The notes below the pieces were generated by a model. That model did no database searches, was not told the origin of the DNA, and worked only from the letters and a program-made list of their open reading frames with translations. A program made the translations under genes and the position numbers. From Pseudomonadota bacterium (lineage in GTDB: Bacteria > Desulfobacterota > Desulfobulbia > Desulfobulbales > Desulfocapsaceae): 64,000 nt of DNA. Location: positions 112,762 to 176,761 of the forward strand of contig JAHJKP010000012.1 of NCBI GenBank assembly GCA_018821985.1, read 5' to 3'. Numbering within the stretch: the first letter of the stretch is position 1; every line of letters begins with the position of its first letter. Shown piece by piece: positions 17,144-23,816 of the stretch.

Positions 17144-17353
17144 ATGGCCCCAGAGAGTAAAAAACGAAGAAGCACCAAGGCCCTGGAAGATGCGGCCAAA
17201 TACATCTGCACCATAAAATGTGGGATGTGCCCTATGGCAGTGGAGAAATTCACCTGCCCGTACACATATTCTGTGGAAGTCCGGCCCTGGCAATACTGGA
17301 TCGCCTATTTTCAAAGCAAGGAGTACCCCTCTCCGAACACGAGTGAATATTGA
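17144..17353 (+). CDS. Small Cys-rich hypothetical protein
   Basis: The 69-residue frame begins MAPESKKRRSTKALEDAAKY and has CTIKCGMCPMAVEKFTCPY, four cysteines spaced C-x4-C-x2-C-x8-C with aromatic residues and PWQYW after it, a pattern that looks constrained rather than random. GAGGA lies eight bases before the ATG and a TATAAT about 60 bases upstream. The last residues (SPNTSEY) fall in a segment copied from downstream of the RND pump gene, so its native 3' end may have been lost. I do not recognise the family; a metal or Fe-S site is possible. Confidence 0.4.
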   Translation: MAPESKKRRSTKALEDAAKYICTIKCGMCPMAVEKFTCPYTYSVEVRPWQYWIAYFQSKEYPSPNTSEY

Positions 17354-17545
17354 GTCCTTCCTGCACTCAATGTGCCAATACAAAGCACCACGAATGAGCA
17401 GAAAGGACGATTGCAAGAGAAAGGCTCAGAATTTACGATACAAGAAATCTTCTCTCGACAATCATTCCCGGTCATAACCATGCAAAAAAGGCTACCCTCT
17501 ACGGACGGTCTCATCACCCAGGTCTGCGCCCGATCTAGGTAGTGC
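17325..17545. repeat. Fossil copy of the RND pump 3' end and flank (partner 26335-26555)
   Basis: The two stretches share ordered blocks by eye: GAGTGAATATTGAGTCCTTC, TTGCAAGAGA, GAAATCTTC and CTCGACAATCATTCC. In the second copy the stretch includes the stop codon and last codons of the minus-strand RND pump gene; here the matching minus-strand frame reads YLDRAQTWVMRP, like YYLDRVQSWVMTG of the intact gene. This copy is decayed and carries only the C-terminal tip plus downstream DNA. Confidence 0.7.
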
Positions 17546-18090
17546 CTGTCCATAACTCGCTAAATTCAGAGGCAATCCCAACTAAACCGTCATGATGAAA
17601 TAGGCGAAATTTTCCATAACATCCTATACACCCGTTTGCTACGCCACACATATCTTCCTCTGTAAAGCCTCGACCTTTAGAAAAACAAGCATCCTTGATG
17701 CCGTTCCTCTTGGCTGTTTCCAGGTTTACAGGAGAGGCACTCCATCAGATACCACCTTCAGGGTGATAGCGGCCATAAATCTCATCCTGCCGTGCCAGCA
17801 TCACCTTTGTCAGTTCTGAATCAACCAGATTACCATCAAACACAACACAGTCAAAAATCAGGTTCGAAGAACCACTAGTAATACAAATCTTGTGACCATA
17901 GTATGTGTCACGGCGGTCTTTGCGAAAAGATATTTATTAGGGCTCGAAGATTAAAACAATCTTTTACTGGGCCGGCACAGACTCTCCCGAAAAAACTCTA
18001 CGCCGGGTTTGACATAAGACCTGACGAGCAAGGGGCAGGTACTGTATTAACTGTTCAATAACCTTGGCCTTCACGGCGTAATCCCTCCAG
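17545..18090 (-). pseudogene. ISNCY-type transposase relic (C-terminal half)
   Basis: On the minus strand the blocks run in family order: AKVIEQLIQYLPLARQVL, QTRRRVFSGESVPAQ, a stop, KIVLIFEP, two stops, FRKDRRDTYYGHKICITSG, LIFDCVVFDGNLVDSELTKV, MLARQDEIYGRY, a stop, then NLETAKRNGIKDACFSKGRG. These match IS1182-unlike ISNCY transposases (RDT-x-YGHK, D-x-V-x-x-GNPADS, NLE-x-AK-x-x-G-x-KD-x-x-F-x-K-RG). Four or more stops and at least one frameshift make it non-functional. No terminal inverted repeats were found. Confidence 0.75.
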
Positions 18091-18213
18091 AATAGCGCGC
18101 TATATGTGTCATTTAGTTTTGCATCCCTTTCTCGGCATAGCCGATGGTCAGCAAAAGAGAAAACTTATCCCTTGGTAACCCTTTCATTGTTATCAGTGGA
18201 ACATGGATTTCCG

Positions 18214-18460
18214 AGAGTTTGTCAGGGATGTAATTGCTTAGACACTGGCAAATTAATGAGAGCGTTATCCTTATCGAGTTCGGTTATTTCTCATTGACCA
18301 CACGGGCTGGTCGTAACCCTCATACCGGTAATGAAATTTAGATTGCCGGGAAAAGGTCGAGAAATTCAAGGTTGGTAAGAACCTGAAGGATTCAGTCTGT
18401 ATTAAGGTGAAGGCCGGTTGTAGCTGTGGATGCAAAACAGGTAAGGAGAAGAAGAAATAA
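18214..18460 (+). pseudogene. Decayed HU/IHF-type DNA-binding protein gene with Cys-rich tail
   Basis: The plus strand reads EFVRDVIA, stop, TLAN, then SVILIEFGYFSLTTRAGRNP and HTGNEI, a TAG in place of Lys, IAGK, a frameshift, then EKVEKFKVGKNLKDSV. This is the second half of HU (VTLIGFGSFSV-x-x-RAARTGRNPQTGKEI-x-I then KFKPGK-x-LKD-x-V), including the RNP arm. After the HU end the frame continues with CIKVKAGCSCGCKTGKEKKK before TAA. Two or more stops and frame changes show it is broken. Only the C-terminal half is clear; the N-terminal part upstream of 18214 is faint. Confidence 0.7.
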
Positions 18461-18923
18461 CAGGTGTAGTTGACCTCATTAGGGACTGGCAATTGATCCC
18501 TGGGAAACAAAGGAGTAACTAGTTTACCTAATTTGTAGTATGATTTTGCAGCACGACCAAATTGTTTCTTTCTGTCGAAAAATTAGCGTGTTATTTAAGA
18601 AAAATTTGATTTTATTATCAAATAAAGGATAGCCTATGTTATAATGACATGGTAGCTGTTAGTTTAAATTGATGTAGCCGTTTGAAAAACGGTATGACAA
18701 GATCCACAGGCTGGATACTTAATCCTTTTGCAAAATGTTCAGTTTGAAAAGAACAATGAATATTTTGCAAGAAACTCACTGGCGTCTTATTTCTGAAAAA
18801 TGAAAGCGTTTGAAACAATCGTTTACCTTGAGAGGGCTTTTAGTTAACAGACTCCGGATTCTTCGGGTGAACAATGTTCGGGGTGTTTCCACTGGCTGAA
18901 CTTTCTAGAAGGTACTTTATAAT
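18461..18923. promoter_or_regulatory. Leader of the mtrAB-type operon with an inverted repeat
   Basis: No gene. A TATAAT is at 18640-18645 but lacks a good -35. An interrupted inverted repeat, TTGCAAAAT-GTTC (18728-18740) with GAAC (18751-18754) and ATTTTGCAA (18762-18770), could be an operator or leader hairpin. The long leader (over 250 bases from the TATAAT to the start codon) leaves room for RNA-level control. I looked for a cyclic di-GMP riboswitch and could not make the consensus fit. Confidence 0.35.
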
Positions 18924-19958
18924 ATGGTAAATGAGACAGTCCGCCGCAGGCACTCTTTAACTTACTTTGTTGTTTTCAGTATTGCCATGGCGTTAATAGC
19001 CAGTGGCTGTAATACCCTCAAAGGCTCTAAAGCCATCCGGCCGATCAAAGAATACGAAAACATGATTATCGGCAGGTTTGACGCGGACTATGTCGGCACT
19101 GCTAATTGCCTGAGTGCCTGCCATGAACATGACCGGTTGAAGCAGGATTTTGATGCCAGTACCATGGGAGCTCAGTTGAAGCAGGAATCCGGGTTACCGT
19201 TGGTGGATTGTGAATCCTGTCATGGACCAGGAAGTATCGCAATACAGGGGCTGACAGCCGAAGTTGTCAAACAAAACAGCCAAAAAGGCATGAAAACTAA
19301 ATGTGACGCCAATGCTTTAATTAATCTAAAATTATTGCCGGCACCGGCACAATCCCTTATCTGCCTCAAGTGTCATACTGCCAATGCCACCTTTAACCTG
19401 CACAACTGGAGCGCCAGCACCCATTCAATCAATGACGTTTCCTGCTTTAATTGCCATCATGTACATGGTAGTCCCGATTTAAAAGTCAAGCCGATCAAGA
19501 CTGGCCGGATGTGCTTCGAGTGCCATAAGGCAACTCAGGTAGAGTTCGTCTTGCCGAGCCATCATCCCTTAAATGAGGGCCGGATATTCTGTACCGACTG
19601 CCATGATGCACATGGCGGTTCAGCCAATAAACTTTTGAGAAAAGAAACCATTAAGGAAACCTGCACTCAATGTCATCCTGAAAAGCGTGGACCTTTCTCT
19701 TATGAACATGCCGATGTCATGGAGGATTGTCTAACCTGTCATAGCCCGCATGGCACGGTTAACAATAATCTGCTGGTAGCGCGGGAACCATTCTTATGCC
19801 TCCAGTGCCATGAAGGGCACCGGATCACTTCCAGGACTGGAGGCAATACCTCAGCCGAATCCCGCCGGGCCTTCTATTCTCGCTGTACAGACTGTCATTC
19901 CCGGATACACGGCACTGATCTGCCCTCTGCTTCCGGGAAGGGAAGGTTTACGCAATGA
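18924..19958 (+). CDS. MtrA/DmsE-like decaheme c-type cytochrome, lipoprotein signal
   Basis: The 344-residue protein has a lipoprotein-type signal (ALIASGC, Cys29). Heme sites are nine CxxCH motifs, CESCH, CLKCH, CFNCH, CFECH, CTDCH, CTQCH, CLTCH, CLQCH and CTDCH (first at 96, last at 321), preceded by CLSACH at 62-67, a C-x3-C-H that may hold a tenth heme. CFNCHHVHG, CTDCHDAHGG and CLTCHSPHG repeats are typical of MtrA/DmsE/PioA. MtrA passes electrons through the outer membrane inside an MtrB barrel; the next gene, overlapping by 4 bases, encodes exactly such a barrel. In Shewanella MtrA is soluble rather than lipidated, so the lipobox is a variation. Direction of electron flow is not decided by sequence. 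Confidence 0.9.
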   Translation: MVNETVRRRHSLTYFVVFSIAMALIASGCNTLKGSKAIRPIKEYENMIIGRFDADYVGTANCLSACHEHDRLKQDFDASTMGAQLKQESGLPLVDCESCHGPGSIAIQGLTAEVVKQNSQKGMKTKCDANALINLKLLPAPAQSLICLKCHTANATFNLHNWSASTHSINDVSCFNCHHVHGSPDLKVKPIKTGRMCFECHKATQVEFVLPSHHPLNEGRIFCTDCHDAHGGSANKLLRKETIKETCTQCHPEKRGPFSYEHADVMEDCLTCHSPHGTVNNNLLVAREPFLCLQCHEGHRITSRTGGNTSAESRRAFYSRCTDCHSRIHGTDLPSASGKGRFTQ

Positions 19959-21958
19959 GATCCCTATTGCTGGGTCGGATACTGCGAATCGCCGGACTCT
20001 TCTGTTTTTGTCTGCCGTTTTTCGCTATGCCATCAACCGCCGGCGAGCCACTGCCTGTCGAACCGGAAGATAGCCTTACCCAGCAAGACAGAGGCACCGA
20101 AGAAGAACTTCCTTCGCGTGAGGCAGAAGGTTTTTTTTCCTTAGGTTATCGGAGCTTCTCACTGCATAACTCAGAGAAAGTGGAGGAATACCAAGATCCT
20201 TATTCCTCCTTGCTTGGAGAACTCGATATTTCCTCGTATCTGTTGCCACATCGCTTTCATATAACGTCAGAATATCTGAGTGCCGATAATTATTATGGAG
20301 ATGCCGGATATGCCTTTAGCGATTTACTGCTGATGAGGGATATTTTTACCCGTACCTACCATAACTTGGCTGGCTACAACTATCAGTATGCCGGGGAAGC
20401 GCCAGCCATAACCTATGATGACAGGAGTGCAGGTGAAGAGTATCACGTTGACGTCTTTAATAATTTCTTCTCCGTTAGGCTCAAAGCCCCGGATTACCCC
20501 TTCCATACTTTTTTGAAGCACAGATACCTTGACAAGGGTGGCCTCTTTCAGCAACGCTTTGTGATTGGTAGTTTAGGCAGCGTTAAAAAGGTATCACAGT
20601 CCCGGGAAATAGATTGGCAATCGAAGGACCTGACCATCGGAACCAACTGCCATCTGGGGCCGGTGGAGGCCGAATATTCCAGCGAGTTTACAAAATTTGA
20701 TCCAGGAAGAAACAATATTCTTTATGATTTATATCCCGCTACTTCAATCAGGCCAGCCGATATCTATCCGCATGACGTTATTCCGGAGACAGAATCGGCG
20801 GCAAATTCCCTGAAGGTACATTCCTCCTACACGGGTGGGCTTGTCGCGGCGGCGACATTAAGCACGATCACTCAAAAGAATAACTACAGCGATTCGAAAT
20901 CGGACACCTGGCAGGGAGTGACCGATCTGAGCTATATATTTGATCCGAATTTGACTTTCTATTTCAAATACCGGCATCGTGATATGGAGTCCAGTAATCC
21001 TGATTCTGTAACTCTGAGAGGGCTTGTCAATACAACTAGTTATCCCGTCAGGCAAGCGATTTCCTATAAAAAGGACATCCTTTCCTTATCCGCGAGATAT
21101 CTGCCAGCCAAAAAGGTTACTATCACTTCAGACTATGAATTTTCTTATCGCGAAAGGACAAACACTGATCAATGGCTCCTCCTGTCGGATCACTCGGAAA
21201 CTAACCGTATCAAGCTGGCTGCCCAAGCAAGTCCGTTTAATAGTCTGAAAGTCAAACTTAGCACTGATTATTGCTTTCTTCATAACCCAGCGTTGAACAT
21301 CGAACCAGACTCTTCCAATCAGGTGCAATTTTTGACCACCTATCTGCCCGCGTCCTGGGTTACGGCTTTTTTTAGCTACAATCGGGCCATTACGGAAAGA
21401 GATAATTTGCGTTACTTGAACAATGACCCTAACATTGTTGTGGACGGGGGAAGGCGAGAAACAAAGAATGATAGATTTCTGGCCAGCCTGTCTTTTTTGT
21501 TTTCTCCCAAGATAACTTTGACCACAAGTTTTGCTCATTACCATAGCACGATCGAGCAGAATCTCGCCTACGCGAGGTGGAACAGTACCGGGACAGCCGG
21601 AGATTTGCCATTTCTTGATCCTGCAGTACCGTACACGGATGACGCTGATAATTATTCTTTGAGCTTGTTCTATGTCCCCCCGCTCGAAGGAGTCTCTATT
21701 ACGACCACTTTCAGCTATACGTTATCGGAAGGTAATTTTATGCCTAATCTGACCGAGGCACAAAATCCGGTTTCTCTTGCGTCCTATTCCGAACTCAAAG
21801 TGGCTGAAACCGCCTGGATATTAGAACTGACAAAGTCTTTACCCAACAACTGGGAGATAGGTCTCGAGTTTCTGTCAAATCGATACAACGACAGGTATGA
21901 TAATAGTCAGGTCGGCAGCTCTTATACCTCAATCTGCACGGTAAAGAGGTATTTTTGA
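19955..21958 (+). CDS. MtrB/PioB-like outer-membrane beta-barrel of a porin-cytochrome conduit
   Basis: The 667-residue protein starts with a signal peptide (about 1-29, ending PSTAGE) and continues as long amphipathic strands with many aromatic residues (for example FYFKYRHRDMESSNPD and WVTAFFSYNRAITERD), ending VKRYF, a C-terminal Phe typical of outer-membrane barrels. The length fits MtrB (about 700). The ATGA overlap with the mtrA-like gene shows translational coupling. Together they should form a sheath-and-wire electron conduit across the outer membrane. No extracellular MtrC/OmcA-type cytochrome follows in the operon, as in PioAB-type or MtrAB-only clusters. Confidence 0.82.
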   Translation: MRSLLLGRILRIAGLFCFCLPFFAMPSTAGEPLPVEPEDSLTQQDRGTEEELPSREAEGFFSLGYRSFSLHNSEKVEEYQDPYSSLLGELDISSYLLPHRFHITSEYLSADNYYGDAGYAFSDLLLMRDIFTRTYHNLAGYNYQYAGEAPAITYDDRSAGEEYHVDVFNNFFSVRLKAPDYPFHTFLKHRYLDKGGLFQQRFVIGSLGSVKKVSQSREIDWQSKDLTIGTNCHLGPVEAEYSSEFTKFDPGRNNILYDLYPATSIRPADIYPHDVIPETESAANSLKVHSSYTGGLVAAATLSTITQKNNYSDSKSDTWQGVTDLSYIFDPNLTFYFKYRHRDMESSNPDSVTLRGLVNTTSYPVRQAISYKKDILSLSARYLPAKKVTITSDYEFSYRERTNTDQWLLLSDHSETNRIKLAAQASPFNSLKVKLSTDYCFLHNPALNIEPDSSNQVQFLTTYLPASWVTAFFSYNRAITERDNLRYLNNDPNIVVDGGRRETKNDRFLASLSFLFSPKITLTTSFAHYHSTIEQNLAYARWNSTGTAGDLPFLDPAVPYTDDADNYSLSLFYVPPLEGVSITTTFSYTLSEGNFMPNLTEAQNPVSLASYSELKVAETAWILELTKSLPNNWEIGLEFLSNRYNDRYDNSQVGSSYTSICTVKRYF

Positions 21959-21959
21959 C

Positions 21960-22904
21960 TTGAAGAGAAAGATCTCCATAACTTTTTTCTGCCTTCTGCT
22001 TTTTTGTGCCTTCTTATATCATGAAACTGCTGCTGCAGCGGAAGAAATCCTGATCGGGGTTGTCATGACCGGTAAGACCCCGTATTATGAAGCCATGCAT
22101 GAGGCCTTTTCCGATAGCCTGAGGGGTAGGACTCCGAACGGCAAACAGATCAAGATTATCGTGCAGAGACCTTTCCCTGATCCTATTGCCTTGAGTAATG
22201 CCGCCAGAAAGCTCATCGCCGCTGATGTTGATCTTATCGTTTCTTATGGCTCTCCCGCCACTCTGGCCGTCATCCAGGAAAAAAGCGGTATTCCTCTTGT
22301 CTATGCGGGAGTCTATGATCCTGAGTCCCTTCATATTGCTGAGCCGGAGGTGACAGGCTGCGGCTATAAGGTGCCTATTTCCAGCCTTCTCAGACATCTT
22401 CGCAGTCTCAAACAGGTCTCCATATTGAGTGTTGCTTACAGCAGCCTGGAGGAAGACTCCGTGCGGCAGCTCGATGAAATCTCTGCCCTGGCCATAGAAC
22501 AGGGAGCCTCTCTCCAGAAGATTAATATCAGATCTCACAAGGATCTCACAAATATTGGACCCAAAAAGGTCGGTGATGCCTTGTTTGTAACAGGCAGTGC
22601 GATTATCAGTGAACTGCTTGATCCTCTCCTGTTAGTTTTTAGAGAACACGGGCAGCCTTCGGTAGGTATTTTCCCAGATGTCAAGGACTCAGGAGTCATC
22701 ATTACTCTTTATCAAATCCCGAAGGAACAGGGAGAAAAAGCGGCGGAAATGATTTACAAGTTGATGCTTGGCTGGCAACCCAATAGTGTTAAAAGAGAAA
22801 TTCTTAGAGATACGGAGTTGGTTTTTAATCTCAGGGAAGCAAAGATTCTGGGGCTCAAGCCCCAGATTAATCTCATTTCTGAATCTACCAAGGTTATAAA
22901 ATGA
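21960..22904 (+). CDS. Periplasmic ABC-type substrate-binding protein (ABC_sub_bind, DUF534)
   Basis: The 314-residue protein starts at TTG one base after the barrel gene stop, with a signal peptide (ITFFCLLLFCAFL, then ETAAAAEE). It follows the PF04392 pattern: ILIGVVMTGKTPYYEAMHEA, AARKLIAADVDLIVSYGSPA, IPLVYAGVYDPES, DALFVTGSAIISELLDPLL and IFPDVKDSGVIITLYQI. No permease or ATPase gene is nearby. Its position between an electron conduit and a histidine kinase makes a sensor role more likely than transport. The ligand is unknown. Confidence 0.82.
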   Translation: MKRKISITFFCLLLFCAFLYHETAAAAEEILIGVVMTGKTPYYEAMHEAFSDSLRGRTPNGKQIKIIVQRPFPDPIALSNAARKLIAADVDLIVSYGSPATLAVIQEKSGIPLVYAGVYDPESLHIAEPEVTGCGYKVPISSLLRHLRSLKQVSILSVAYSSLEEDSVRQLDEISALAIEQGASLQKINIRSHKDLTNIGPKKVGDALFVTGSAIISELLDPLLLVFREHGQPSVGIFPDVKDSGVIITLYQIPKEQGEKAAEMIYKLMLGWQPNSVKREILRDTELVFNLREAKILGLKPQINLISESTKVIK

Positions 22905-23797
22905 CACTGAAGGTGAAGCAAGAGAACCGTGGATTCAGTAGGTATATCAGTTATGCCGTGTTATTTTTGTTGCTTTTTATTGTTCAAAACACGGGTGCTT
23001 CAGAAAAGCAGGAGGAACTGTTAATCGGCATAGAGCCTGAGCACAACATATTCGACCAGGTCGAAAAATATAGGCTACTGGCGGATTATCTTTCTCGGAA
23101 GTTTGACATAAAGATCCGACTGACGGTGATGAGCCGATACGGTGAAGTCTTAAAAAGGTTTAAGTCTCGTCGGCTTGATGGCGCCTTTTTAAGCTCGTAT
23201 ACCGCTACCATGGCCTTAAAGCAATTAAATCTGGCCCCAGTTGTCAGCCAGGTTAATCTCCAGAACATTTCTAGGTGTCAGAGTTACATTTTTGTCAGGC
23301 GGGACAGTGGAATCAAATCAGTCAACGACATGAAAGGCAAGAATATGGTTTTTGTGGATCCAGCGACGACCGAAGGGTACCTTTTTCCTGCGGTATTATT
23401 GCACAAAATTGGCATCACAGAAATGAATACGTTTTTCAACCGCTATTTCTTTGCCGGCAGTCATGCCTCGGCGATTTTTAATGTTTTGGATGGCAAGGCG
23501 GATATCGGCTGTGCAAAAAGTACGACCTTTAACAGGCTGACAGCTAAAGACCCTTCCATGAAATCCGAACTCCTGATTGTCGCTGAGTCCCAACCTTTCC
23601 CGGAGACAACGCTATGCATCAGAAAAGATCTGCCGGCTGAACTACAACAAAAACTAATCTCTGTTCTCTTGGCAATCGATGCCTCTGAAAGCGGCAGAGA
23701 GATTTTATCTAAAATTGACATGAATAAGTTTATTAACGCCACAGAATCAGATTTTGATAGTATCTCCAGCATGATAGATATGGTTGCTAAACCCTAA
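22901..23797 (+). CDS. PhnD-like periplasmic binding protein
   Basis: The 298-residue product overlaps the previous gene by four bases (ATGA). After a signal peptide it matches the phosphonate/phosphite binding family PF12974: LLIGIEPEHNIFDQVEKYRL, DGAFLSSYTA, RDSGIKSVNDMKGKNMVFVD, YLFPAVLLHKIGI and LDGKADIGCAKSTTFNRL. Family members bind phosphonates, but several serve as sensory inputs of two-component systems (for example the periplasmic part of TtrS). With no transporter genes and a kinase immediately downstream, sensing is favoured. The ligand is unknown. Confidence 0.85.
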   Translation: MTLKVKQENRGFSRYISYAVLFLLLFIVQNTGASEKQEELLIGIEPEHNIFDQVEKYRLLADYLSRKFDIKIRLTVMSRYGEVLKRFKSRRLDGAFLSSYTATMALKQLNLAPVVSQVNLQNISRCQSYIFVRRDSGIKSVNDMKGKNMVFVDPATTEGYLFPAVLLHKIGITEMNTFFNRYFFAGSHASAIFNVLDGKADIGCAKSTTFNRLTAKDPSMKSELLIVAESQPFPETTLCIRKDLPAELQQKLISVLLAIDASESGREILSKIDMNKFINATESDFDSISSMIDMVAKP

Positions 23798-23816
23798 TGT
23801 CTTTTAATACCGGCTG

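Noticed and set aside
18461..18923. Possible cyclic di-GMP riboswitch ahead of the mtrA-type gene
   Set aside because: The GEMM core motifs could not be placed; only an inverted repeat is present.
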